This document shows positions 27,865 to 36,952 of a stretch of 64,000 nucleotides of DNA, in pieces. Source of the DNA: CAWAND01 sp963727915. GTDB taxonomy: Bacteria > Chloroflexota > Anaerolineae > Anaerolineales > E44-bin32. The position numbers and the translations under genes were made by a program. Position 1 is the first letter of the stretch. Every line of letters starts with the position of its first letter. The stretch lies in NCBI GenBank assembly GCA_963727915.1, contig CAVSID010000004.1, positions 620,001-684,000 on the forward strand, written 5' to 3'. The notes below the pieces were generated by a model. It worked only from the letters and a program-made list of their open reading frames with translations, was not told where the DNA came from and made no database searches.

Positions 27865-28170
27865 TCAGAGGCTGTGATCATGACCCGGGTCGCCCCCCTC
27901 TCCGAAATTACAAGCCACCAGCTCGCAGATGGCATCCAGGGCTTCGGTCGCATCCGGGCCGTCCGCCCGGATCGTGAAGGACATTCCTTGATTCACCCCA
28001 AGGGCGAGGACGCTGAGAATGCTCTTGCCATCCGCCTCATGCCCGCGACACTCGACCTCGATATCGGCCTTAAAACGTTGCGCTGTCCGCACGAAAAGCG
28101 CTGCGGGCCGCGCATGAAGCCCCATCTCATGCCTGACGACTATCTGGCGCTCAAGTTGCGGTTCGGTCAT
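27865..28170 (-). CDS. ptsH: PTS phosphocarrier HPr
   Basis: About 101 residues: VVRHEMGLHARPAALFVRTAQRF with the phosphorylated H19, and GKSILSVLALGVNQGMSFTI covering the Ser46 region. It shuttles phosphate from enzyme I to IIA. The C-terminus has a short extra tail (GEGGDPGHDHSL). GAGAGG precedes the ATG at 28170. It is the promoter-proximal gene of the leftward run and faces ptsI across a 670-base regulatory gap. Confidence 0.92.
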   Translation of the reverse strand: MTEPQLERQIVVRHEMGLHARPAALFVRTAQRFKADIEVECRGHEADGKSILSVLALGVNQGMSFTIRADGPDATEALDAICELVACNFGEGGDPGHDHSL

Positions 28171-28840
28171 GAAGCGCCTCTCACCTGAGGCTTCCGGCTG
28201 GGGGGTCTGGGTTGACAAAATGAACTGGGGGTTGCGGCCCAACCGGGTGCCCTGGCGGGGATGCCATGGGCATAAGGACAGATCCAACTGTTCCGGCGAC
28301 AGTCTGAATCCACACTCCGACTCGTTTCTTCGACAGGTTGGGCAAGTCCGCCGCTAGGCTGCGGGGGGGACCAGTCCGGTCAGGCCACTGGGTCGGTTCG
28401 GTTGTACCAGTCTTTACCGGTATAATTGAGCCTAGAAACAGGATATACCAAGCCGAGGCGGCTGTCAAAGTGACAATCATCCTTGTCCGCCCCAACCGCT
28501 GGGTCCCGCTCCAACTCAGGTCCGAGTTCCGGTCGGATTTGGGCCCATCGGCGCCCCCATCCGGGGCCGCTGGTACGGCCTCCGGCGCCTTCCCGAACCT
28601 CTTCGACTGTGTCGCTCGGGATGATCACCGGATTGCCTCACCCTTTATCAACACCAAACATCTGTCCAAGCCTCGGTCCCAGGCGAAGTTGCCGGTCTCG
28701 GTCAGCCCTCCCAACCCGGCCACAGCCCGGCTGATCAGCCGACCGCCCGGCGCGCCCAAACACGCCGGGTTGGGCTATGATCATGGGCAAACGCGAGACC
28801 GCACCCGGTCATCCGACAAGCCCCCAGGAGAGAGCAATTG
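28171..28840. other. Intergenic control region between ptsH (-) and ptsI (+)
   Basis: 670 bases with no convincing gene on either strand. It separates the two halves of the PTS and must contain both promoters. The AT-rich island at about 28400-28450 is the only obvious regulatory feature. The rest is GC-rich without clear repeats. Confidence 0.6.
28398..28451. promoter_or_regulatory. Candidate GntR operator cluster and promoter upstream of ptsI
   Basis: Three related elements within 50 bases: GTTGTACC (28401-28408), the near-palindrome TTTACCGGTATA (28413-28424) and GGATATACC (28441-28449). They are variants of a GGTATA/TATACC half-site, resembling the GT-TATAC core of HutC-type operators. 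A perfect TATAAT lies at 28421-28426 inside the middle element. This is the AT-rich spot in a GC-rich gap, suited to control both directions. No DNA-binding evidence beyond pattern. Confidence 0.45.
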
Positions 28841-30556
28841 ATGATGGATCGCCTCCGTGGCATCCCCGCTTCCCCCGGCATCGCAGTCGGCCCGGCCTTT
28901 GTGATCGAGCAGCAGACACTCGAAGTCGATCGCCATCTCGCCGACGATCCTGGCGCGGAGCTCGAGCAGCTGGAGCGCGCCCTGGACCGCGGCCGCCAGC
29001 AGCTGGCCGAGTTGGTGGTCCGCGCCCGGGAGCAGGTCGCCGCCGACGAGGCCTCCATCTTCGACGCCCATGCCATGTTTCTTGACGATCCGTCCCTGCT
29101 GGGTAGGGTGCGCCAGAAGATCGAGGCGAATCGCTTCAACGCGCCGGCGGCGTGGAAGGACGCTTTCGAGCACTACGCCCATCAGATGGAGGCCATGGAT
29201 GACGAGTACCTGCGTGCTCGCGCCGCTGACATCCGCGACGTGGGCCGGCGCGTGCTACGCATCCTTTTGGGTAAGGAGGCCTCACACGATGCATCCCTGT
29301 TGGAACCGTCGATTGTCATCGCCCGTGATCTGGCGCCATCCGACACAGTCCAGCTCGACAAGGAATTCGTACTGGGTTTCGGCACGGCCGAAGGCGGGGC
29401 CACCTCCCACACGGCCATCCTGGCCAAGGCACTCGGCCTGCCGGCGGTGGTCGGGATCGGACCCACGTTGACCCAGGTTCAGCCGGGTGTCAACTTGATC
29501 CTGGATGGCGATGAAGGCAGCCTGTGGATCAGTCCAGACCAGGCCACGCAGGACGACTTCCGGGGCCGTCAGGCTAAGGCCCATCTGGTCTCGGCCGAGA
29601 ATCTAAAGCATGCACACGCTCCGGCTGTGACCGTGGACGGCATCCAGGTTGAGATCGTGGCCAATGTCGGCAGCTTGGATGACAGCCACACGGCTCTCCA
29701 CATGGGCGCCGAGGGTGTCGGCTTGCTGCGCACCGAATTTCTGTATTTGGAACGCCAGTCGGCGCCCTCCGAGGCAGAACAGACCACGGCTTACGATGCC
29801 ATCTTGGACGTCATGGGGGACCGGCCGGTCGTGGTCCGCACGCTTGACGTCGGCGGCGACAAACCACTCCCGTACATAGGACTGGGGGAGGAGCACAACG
29901 CCTTCCTGGGATGGCGCGCCATCCGCATGTGCCTGGATAGGCCGGACTTCTTCAAGGTTCAGCTGCGTGCGCTGTGGCGCGCCAGCCCAGACCACGATCT
30001 GCGGATCATGTTCCCCATGATTGCCACCGTCGACGAGGTGCGCCAGGCCCGTGCCTTGCTGAATGAAGCTCGCCAAGAAGTTATGGATGCCGGGCATCGG
30101 ATCGCCAATTCCGTCCAGGTGGGCATCATGGTCGAGATCCCCTCCGTGGCAATCCTCGCCGACCTGATGGCCCCCGAAGTGGATTTCTTCAGCGTCGGGA
30201 CCAACGATCTCACCCAGTACACGCTGGCCGCCGACCGCACCAACCCACGCGTCGCCCGGCTGGGCGATGCCTGCCATCCGGCCGTGCTCCGTCAGATTCG
30301 GGATGTGACCCTGGCCGCACACGCCCTCGGGAAATGGGTCGGCGTGTGCGGGGAATTGGCCGGCGACCCGTCGGGGGTGCCCATCCTGCTCGGCCTGGGC
30401 CTGGACGAACTCAGCATGACCCCGCATGCTATTCCAGCTGCCAAGGCCCAGATTCGCCGCTGGTCAGCCAAAGCCGCCGGCGGCCTGGCCAAGAAGGCCC
30501 TGGCGCTCAACTCGGCCCAGGCCGTACGCCAGCTCGTGGCCGCCAGCGAAGTCTGA
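28841..30556 (+). CDS. ptsI: PTS enzyme I (phosphoenolpyruvate-protein phosphotransferase)
   Basis: 571-residue enzyme I, full length and intact. It opens MMDRLRGIPASPGIAVGPAFV; has AEGGATSHTAILAKALGLPAVVG with the phosphorylated histidine near residue 190; then the PEP-binding barrel: GAEGVGLLRTEFLYLER, VVVRTLDVGGDKPLPYIG, GWRAIRMCLDRPDFFKVQLRAL, VGIMVEIPSVAILADLMAPEVDFFSVGTNDLTQYTLAADR, and VGVCGELAGDP with the acid-base cysteine. AGGAGAGAG precedes the paired ATGs at 28841/28844. It is divergent from ptsH, so general and substrate-specific PTS parts sit together as one self-contained set. Confidence 0.95.
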   Translation: MMDRLRGIPASPGIAVGPAFVIEQQTLEVDRHLADDPGAELEQLERALDRGRQQLAELVVRAREQVAADEASIFDAHAMFLDDPSLLGRVRQKIEANRFNAPAAWKDAFEHYAHQMEAMDDEYLRARAADIRDVGRRVLRILLGKEASHDASLLEPSIVIARDLAPSDTVQLDKEFVLGFGTAEGGATSHTAILAKALGLPAVVGIGPTLTQVQPGVNLILDGDEGSLWISPDQATQDDFRGRQAKAHLVSAENLKHAHAPAVTVDGIQVEIVANVGSLDDSHTALHMGAEGVGLLRTEFLYLERQSAPSEAEQTTAYDAILDVMGDRPVVVRTLDVGGDKPLPYIGLGEEHNAFLGWRAIRMCLDRPDFFKVQLRALWRASPDHDLRIMFPMIATVDEVRQARALLNEARQEVMDAGHRIANSVQVGIMVEIPSVAILADLMAPEVDFFSVGTNDLTQYTLAADRTNPRVARLGDACHPAVLRQIRDVTLAAHALGKWVGVCGELAGDPSGVPILLGLGLDELSMTPHAIPAAKAQIRRWSAKAAGGLAKKALALNSAQAVRQLVAASEV

Positions 30557-30604
30557 TCCGGGTGATCGCACGTTTGACACAGCGTCGGGCACCGGCTGCA
30601 CGGA

Positions 30605-30622
30605 TTGTGACGGATTTCACAA
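30605..30622. promoter_or_regulatory. 18-bp palindrome (site 3)
   Basis: TTGTGACGGATTTCACAA, one mismatch from TTGTGAA-N4-TTCACAA. It lies 48 bases after the ptsI stop and about 93 bases before a short unassigned reading frame. Read on the other strand, its centre is AATCC as in sites 1, 2, 5 and 8. Confidence 0.5.
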
Positions 30623-30714
30623 ACCAAACATTCGATAGGCCGTCAAAATCCACCCTCTGTTGGAAATCCCTCGACCACAGCCGGCTCCTTCCCGGCATTT
30701 ATGTCGACAGGGCC

Positions 30715-31040
30715 ATGAGATGGGCCACGCTGGGCGATCATCCTGACACGTTGCTGATCGTGGCCAACGGCGCGATAGTCTGCGGACTGGGCCAGGACCG
30801 CCTGGCCCAGGCTCTGATGTTGAGCAAGCGCACGACCAACCGTCTGCCCTGGCAATCCCGAAGTTCCTCGTGGTGGGTCCCGCGACCAGGCTTTACAGGC
30901 TTCTGCCGGCCCCGCGGACGGAGGCCACCCGGTTCGGGTTGGTGCGCCGGCCGGCTTACCCAGATGAAGGTGAATCCATCGCTGGGATCATCTCACATAA
31001 GGAGGCCCCCCACGCGATCGTCGAGGACATCGAACTCTAG
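30715..31040 (+). pseudogene. Unassigned short coding-like frame, frameshifted
   Basis: Two coding-like stretches in different frames: MRWATLGDHPDTLLIVANGA... and, after about 30845, LAIPKFLVVGPATRLYRLL through SIAGIISHKEAPHAIVEDIEL ending at a TAG. I do not recognise the family; the C-terminal GIISHKE stretch is faintly like a CBS-domain end. About 110 codons if joined. It may be a small gene with an assembly indel or a remnant. The palindrome at 30605 lies upstream. From 31041 to 31350 I see nothing coding. Confidence 0.35.
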
Positions 31041-31350
31041 GCGGAACAAGGCGGCATCCCTGCCCGCAGCCGCCGCAAAGCCGAGGCCTCCCTCGCCGCG
31101 GCCAAGGCGATCAGACCCACGCCACCTGCCTCTCCGCGGATCCGTCCGAACATCACGATCCAGCTCAGGGCGTGCTATCCTCAAAGAGGAAATCGGGTCC
31201 ACGGCCGCTGCCCCTTTTGGGCGTAGCGATGGCGGACCTCTTTACACTTCGTGGTATCGCCGCCGCACCGCGGGGACCAATGGGCCACTGGATGGGTGGG
31301 TCCTGGGAACTATGCTTGGAATTGGCAATCGACGTCATTGGAGCTAGAGA

Positions 31351-33144
31351 ATGAAACCAGCCTCATCATCATCCGCCCCGCCCCCAGCCCTTGGCTCCCT
31401 CATATTCTCATCGCTCTCCATTCTGGTTGGGATCGTGGCTGGGCTCGGGGCGGTGGTCTTCCGGGCGATGATCGCCCTGTTCCACAACTTGTTCTTCTTG
31501 GGCAGGCTATCGATGACCTATGAGACAAACCTCCACACGCCTGCTGGACCTTGGGGGCCCGGCATGATCCTGGTTCCCGTGGCGGGTGCGGCCATCGTGT
31601 CTTTTCTGGTGAAGAACTTCGCCCCTGAAGCCAAGGGCCACGGCGTGCCCGAAGTGATGGACGCCATCTATTACAATCGGGGCCGCATCCGCCCCGTGGT
31701 GGCGGCCGTTAAGTCCTTGGCCTCGGCGATTTCGATAGGCAGCGGCGGCTCGGTCGGACGCGAGGGACCGATCATCCAGATCGGCTCCTCCTTTGGTTCG
31801 AACTCTGGGACAAGTCATCCGCATGCCTCACTGGCAGCGGATCGTCCTCATCGCCGCCGGCGCAGGCGGCGGTATCGCCGCCACCTTCAACACTCCGGTT
31901 GGCGGGCTCCTCTTCGCCATCGAAATCATGATGAACGAAATCAGCGTCCGGACGTTGGTGCCGGTGGCCATCTCCACCGCCACCGCCACTTACGTCGGAC
32001 GGGTGGTCTTTGGGCCCAGCCCATCCTTCATCATCCCCCGTTTTGAAATTCCCTTCTTCCACGTCACCGAACCTGCCATTCTGCTGAGCTACGTCGGTTT
32101 GGGACTGCTGATGGGCTTGATTTCGGCGTTGTTCATCAAGTCCATTTACGGCTTTGAGGACTTCTTCGATAAGCGCATCCGAGGAAGCTACTACCGCCGC
32201 CATCTGCTGGGTATGCTGGCTGTGGGAGTCATGCTGTACACAACCTTTACCCTGTTCGGCCATTATTACATCCAGGGCGTTGGATATGCGACCATTCAGG
32301 ACATACTCACCGGGGCGAACCTTTCGATGGGTTTCCTCCTCTTGCTTGCCGTTTTGAAGCTGGTGGCCACTTCACTGACCTTGGGTTCCGGCGCTTCGGG
32401 GGGATATTCTCTCCGGCACTCTTCCTGGGGGCCACGGTGGGGGGCGCCTATGGGCTCATGCTCGGCCAACTCTTCCCGGCCTTTTCCATCAGCGCGCCGG
32501 CCTTCGCCGTGGCTGGGATGGCGGGCGCCGTCGGCGGCGCCACGGGGGCGGCGGTTACCGCTATCGTGATGATCTTCGAGATGACGTTGGACTACAACGT
32601 CATCATCCCCATGACGATTACGGTGGCCATCGCCTATGGGATTCGCAAGATCTTTAGCGAAGAGAGTATCTACACCCTCAAGAACGTCCGCCGTGGCCAC
32701 CCCATGCCAGAGGCATTGCACACCAACCTGCACTTCATGCGGCGTGCCTTCCGCATCATGGAGTCCAACTTTGGCCGGGTTGATGTCAAGACCACCCTGG
32801 ACGAGTTTGCCCGGATCGTTGTCCAAAAGGCAGACACCGGTCTGTTCCTGGTGATCGATCAAGGAGGCGTATTCGGCGTCGTGCCGCGTGAGGCGGCTAT
32901 GGAGGCGCTGAAGCATGCCGGCGAACACCTCACGTTGCGGGACATCGCCCACACTGACTATGTGATAGTGGATGAAAACTGCCGTCTGCATCGGCTATTG
33001 TCGGACATGCGCATTCTCAACGCTTCGATCGCCCTGGTCAAGAAGGCTGGTTCGGGAAACGGTGCGGAGTTGATCGTGGGACTGATTAGCAAGACACAGA
33101 TCTCGGATGTGGTGGCCGAATCGGTGGCTCTGATCTCTGTTTGA
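31351..33144 (+). CDS. ClC-family chloride channel/antiporter with C-terminal CBS region (frameshifted)
   Basis: About 598 residues when joined. The chloride-selectivity motifs are clear: GSGGSVGREGPIIQIGSS with the gating glutamate, FNTPVGGLLFAIEIMM, LGSGASGG followed by IFSPALFLGATVGG, and MAGAVGGATGAAVTAIVMIFEM. The C-terminus after about residue 450 contains two CBS-like repeats (FRIMESNFGRVDVKTTLDEFARIVV and LTLRDIAHTDYVIVDENCRL). Frame changes near 31795 and 32405 break it as written. Such proteins exchange chloride for protons or conduct chloride across the membrane. It has no obvious operon partner. Confidence 0.88.
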
Positions 33145-33316
33145 CTCCCCCTGCGTCCGCTCACCTCGCCTTGCGACGATGACCGGACCAGGCCAGCAGC
33201 CACAGCCCCAAAGGAGGCAGCCATCGGGTTCCCGTCGTTCTATCACCCCGATCGGGTCGGCAGGCGTTTCATCCCGGACTTAGCTCGAAGCCGTGTCGGC
33301 GGGGCAGGCGCTGGGC

Positions 33317-34168
33317 ATGCCCTCCGCCGAGACCGATCGGCCCCGAACGCTTCTGCTGCTGGTCGACGCGCAGGTCGACTTCATCCACCAGGATGGTGCC
33401 TTGTGCGTACCCGGCGCAATCCAGGACACTCGGCGCACGGTGGAGTGGCTCCTTACGCACGTGGGCGAGGTCAGCCAGGTGGCGGCCTCGCTGGATAGCC
33501 ACGTCCCGCTGCAGATCTTCTATCCGACCTGGTGGCATGACGACCAAGGTCATCTGCCCGAGCCTTACACCGTCATCTCAGCCAAGGATGTTGACGGTAA
33601 AGTTTGGGGGCCGGCCTTCGAACGGCAATGGTCGAGGGACTACGTCCACCGCCTCGAGGACCAAGCCAAAAAGCAGCTGATGATCTGGCCCTATCACACC
33701 ATGCTTGGGACACCCGGGCACGCTCTCGATCCCAGCCTGTCCCAGGCCATTGCTTTCCACTCGGCGGCGCGCCGTGCCCAGCCCAAATACCTGATCAAGG
33801 GCATGATCGCCAAGACTGAATACTATTCGCTCCTCGAGCCCGAAGTGAAGGTTCCCGAAGACCCGCAGGGGGACGTCAACCGGCCGTTTCTGGAGTGGTT
33901 GATAGCCTTTGACCGCGTGTATGTCGCCGGGCAGGCCAAGAGCCACTGCGTGCTCGAAACGCTGGCCTCGGTTGCGCGGCATGTGGCGGAGGCACCTGAC
34001 GCCATGCGCAAGGTGCGCCTGCTGGAGGATTGCACATCATCCGTAGTGCACCCTGAGATCGACTTCGAGGCCATGGCGTTGGAGGCACTGAACGCCACTC
34101 GAAGCCCAAGGGCTTCAGCGGGTGGCATCTTCCGAACCGCTGGCATGAAACCTGATGTCCGTCCTTAA
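33317..34168 (+). CDS. Nicotinamidase-like cysteine hydrolase (isochorismatase fold)
   Basis: About 283 residues. Catalytic Asp in LLLLVDAQVDFIHQDGALCV, metal-binding Asp/His in AASLDSHVPLQIFYPTWW, and the catalytic Cys in YVAGQAKSHCVLETLASVA. Longer than the 200-residue classical PncA, with an inserted middle region. The enzyme would turn nicotinamide into nicotinate. It converges with nicotinate phosphoribosyltransferase, the next step of NAD salvage, and the two stop codons overlap (34165-34168), supporting the assignment. The start could also be the GTG at 33293. Confidence 0.82.
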   Translation: MPSAETDRPRTLLLLVDAQVDFIHQDGALCVPGAIQDTRRTVEWLLTHVGEVSQVAASLDSHVPLQIFYPTWWHDDQGHLPEPYTVISAKDVDGKVWGPAFERQWSRDYVHRLEDQAKKQLMIWPYHTMLGTPGHALDPSLSQAIAFHSAARRAQPKYLIKGMIAKTEYYSLLEPEVKVPEDPQGDVNRPFLEWLIAFDRVYVAGQAKSHCVLETLASVARHVAEAPDAMRKVRLLEDCTSSVVHPEIDFEAMALEALNATRSPRASAGGIFRTAGMKPDVRP

Positions 34169-35722
34169 GGGGCGGAGCGGACCGCCTCCTGGACCAAATC
34201 TTGCTTCAGGTCCGACAGTTTGCGAGACAACGAGACATGGTAGATATGCGGGTTGATCAGCCGGCGTACTCCAGGATCGAGACGCTGGACGTCCGCCTGC
34301 CCGCACCTGGCGCATCGCCGCCAGATTCGGGCGTGTCCAGCAATCGGTGGCCAGCCTCCTGCACCGTCTCCAGCAGCCGTTCGGCTCCCGAGATTTCATC
34401 CCTGCGCAACGTTCGCCTGCGGGTGCGGTCCATGGGATGGATCAACTCCACGGCCTCCATTTTCGTCGGGTCTTCGTCCTCCAGACTGAGCCAATCGGCC
34501 GTGGCGTTGCCTCGGCTGTCGTAGATCCGCCACACCGCCTTGGGTCCTGGATTGGGAATCTTGGACGGGGATTCGGACAGCTTGATGGCCGGCTTCCAAG
34601 CCGCCGCCATCCTCGACGGCCACCAGCTTGTAAACACCCCCCAGCGCTGGCTCACCCCACGAGGTGATCAGGCGCGTCCCCACGCCGTACACCAGGCGTG
34701 AGAGGAGCTTGTCGGGATCGACCCCGTACCTAGGCGCTTCGCTCCGGATCTGGGTCACGATCTGCCAGATCACCATCTCGTCCAGATTGTTGGACAACAC
34801 AATGGACGTGTCCTCAAAACCAGCCTTGTCCAACATCTGGGCGGCCTGGATGCTCAGGAAGGCCAGGTCGCCCGAATCGAGCCGGATGCCCGACGGGCTC
34901 GTGGCCGCCGGCTCGCAACGCTTCGAAAACCTTGATCGCATTGGGCACGCCGCTTCGCAGCGTGTCTATGGTGTCTACCAGGAGCAGGCAGTCGTCCGGG
35001 TAGATCTCGGCATAGGCCCGAAACGCCTCGATTTCTCCCCCACCCAGCGTCATAAACATCTGGACCATGCTGTGTGCGTGCGTCCCCTTGGGCATCAAGC
35101 CCAGGGCATACGACAGGCCCACGTTGGATGAGAACCCCGCTCCCCCGATCAACGCGCCCCGCCCACCCGCGTTGGCCCCGTGCTCCGGGCCGCGCCGGAG
35201 GCCGAATTCGAGCACCTGGCCACCCTGCGCGCTCTCGTGCATGCGCGCCGCCTTGGTGGCGATCAGGGTCTGGTAATTCATCTGATTGAGCAGCGGCGTT
35301 TCCAGGATTTGGCCCAGGGCCAGCGGGCCCTGCACCACAGTCAAGGGAACATGCGGGTGCACGACGCGGCCCTCGGCAATGGCCTGGATGGTCAGCTGGC
35401 GGAGGTCGCCATGATCTTTCAACCAGGCCAAGAAGTCATCTTTGAAGATGCGCTCGCCGGTGCGCCCGGTCTGGGACGCGAGCAGGGCGATGTCCTCGTC
35501 CCGGAAGCGGACCTCTTCGATCCAATCCAGCAGCCAGGCGAGGCCGGCGTTGACACAGTAGCCGGCCATGTGCCCGTCATACACTGGAAGATCGCGGAAG
35601 AAGTGGTCGAACTGGACCCGCCGTTCATGCATGCCCATCCGGAAATACAGTTGCGCCATGGTGAATTGGTAGAGATCTGTCAGCAGGGCGCCTTCGGTCA
35701 TCCGGCGCAGGGATTCCTTCAT
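34165..35722 (-). CDS. pncB: Nicotinate phosphoribosyltransferase (frameshifted)
   Basis: Makes nicotinate mononucleotide from nicotinate, PRPP and ATP for NAD salvage. Seen: GALLTDLYQFTMAQLYFRMGMHERRVQFDHFFRDLP, FGLRRGPEHGANAGGRGALIGG, LMPKGTHAHSMVQMF with the catalytic His, LLLVDTIDTLRSGVPNAIKV, then in a second frame GIRLDSGDLAFLS and VVLSNN-like IVLSNNLDE, then in a third VWRIYDSRGNA, and finally VRRLINPHIYHVSLSRKLSDLK to a TAA at 34167. Frame changes near 34905, 34600 and 34300. Corrected length, about 518, is normal. AAGGAATC and similar weak sites precede the start. Confidence 0.87.
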
Positions 35723-35877
35723 GAGGTCGCCTCCACGAGCTTTGGGAATGGCAGTGTCATATCCTCATTATATGTGGGTGGACGCAGGGCGAGCTCTGAG
35801 GCGCCCCAACCTTCAGGGGGCGGCGGGCTGGTCTCCGCGTATCCCGACCGAGCACTCGGCGAGCTCAAAGTGGGGTC

Positions 35878-36699
35878 TCAAGGCAGGCTGTAAGACGCTA
35901 GATCGTTATCGACATTTATGGCGACGCCCATCATCTCGCCTGATTGTGTCATCTTGACCAGGCCGACGTCCGGCGCGTACCAACTCGTGACGTCGGTTGA
36001 AAGGGTGACAGGCGCTGTGACCCCCATCATGTCGACCGTCAGATCGAGACTCATCTTGCCGTCAATGCGCATGGCGTGGAAGGTGCCGGCAGCAACCGTC
36101 ACATCTTCAAAGCCAATGGCGGTGGATTGATAGCTGGCCTTGCCTTTGCTGTTGCCCGTCATGCCGCCGGGAAGCGTCTGGGTGCCCTCGACTTGAAAGC
36201 TCTGGGCCCAGCTTTCGCCGGGTTCGACATTGTTGGGCAACGTAACCCCAGTCTGCGAAACCGTGGTGAAGCTGGCCTGCGAGCCGTCGGTCACCATGGA
36301 CGCTGACGGCCCACCAAAATCCAGCGCAACGAGGCCCAATTCTGCGCAAGCCCAGCGCTGCGTGACGGTGACCCCGGTAAAAGCCTGCACGAGCTCAAAC
36401 CCCTCGCCGTCGACGCTCTGGACCTTGCTGGCGTAGCTCACCGGCCCTGACGGTCCGCCGCTGAGGACGTAGGACCAGGTTGCACCGGCGACCACGGGAA
36501 ACAGCGGGTTGGCGCAACCCCCGACTCCGGGCATAGGCGGCTCGGTGGCCGGCGGATTGGTGCTGGTCGGCGATGGCCCCGCCCCACCGACGATCGCCGT
36601 CGGCATAGCCGGCGACGGCGTACTGGGTGAACCACAGCTGGCAAGAGTCAGACTTGCGATCAAACAGATAGCCCAAAAGGCGGCGGTGTTCTTCTTCAT
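35878..36699 (-). CDS. Hypothetical lipoprotein
   Basis: 273 residues. The ATG at 36699 follows GAGGAGCC. A lipoprotein signal is clear: MKKNTAAFWAICLIASLTLASC with the lipidated Cys at position 22, then a Ser/Pro/Thr-rich linker. The mature part has ANPLFPVVAGATWSYVLSGG, repeated beta-rich segments and VTVAAGTFHAMRIDGKMSLDLTV, a pattern of secreted all-beta proteins measured against small ligands or polymers. I do not recognise a specific family. No operon partner. Longer upstream frames are not supported because of the strong signal peptide and ribosome site. Confidence 0.78.
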   Translation of the reverse strand: MKKNTAAFWAICLIASLTLASCGSPSTPSPAMPTAIVGGAGPSPTSTNPPATEPPMPGVGGCANPLFPVVAGATWSYVLSGGPSGPVSYASKVQSVDGEGFELVQAFTGVTVTQRWACAELGLVALDFGGPSASMVTDGSQASFTTVSQTGVTLPNNVEPGESWAQSFQVEGTQTLPGGMTGNSKGKASYQSTAIGFEDVTVAAGTFHAMRIDGKMSLDLTVDMMGVTAPVTLSTDVTSWYAPDVGLVKMTQSGEMMGVAINVDNDLASYSLP

Positions 36700-36952
36700 T
36701 TCTGGCTCCTCGTCACGTGTGGGCGGATGCCCCACTGGCCTGGACGGCGCACAGTGAGCTGCGGGATGATGCTGACTGCTAGGGAAAGGACGCAGGCTTT
36801 GATGGGGCCGAGCCGGCCGGGGTACAGGCGGCGAATGGCTGGCCGCCCATTCTACCCCGGTTGTTCCTTCCAAGGGCCAACGCGAGAGCCGACCGGCGCG
36901 CAGGGACGCTGGCTCGGGCCAAGTCCTCCGGCAAGGTGACCACTTCCACTGA

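Noticed and set aside
30334..31347. Long plus-strand frame running from inside ptsI to the ClC gene
   Set aside because: Its first part overlaps enzyme I out of frame and its last part is low-complexity; only a short middle stretch (from 30715) looks coding.
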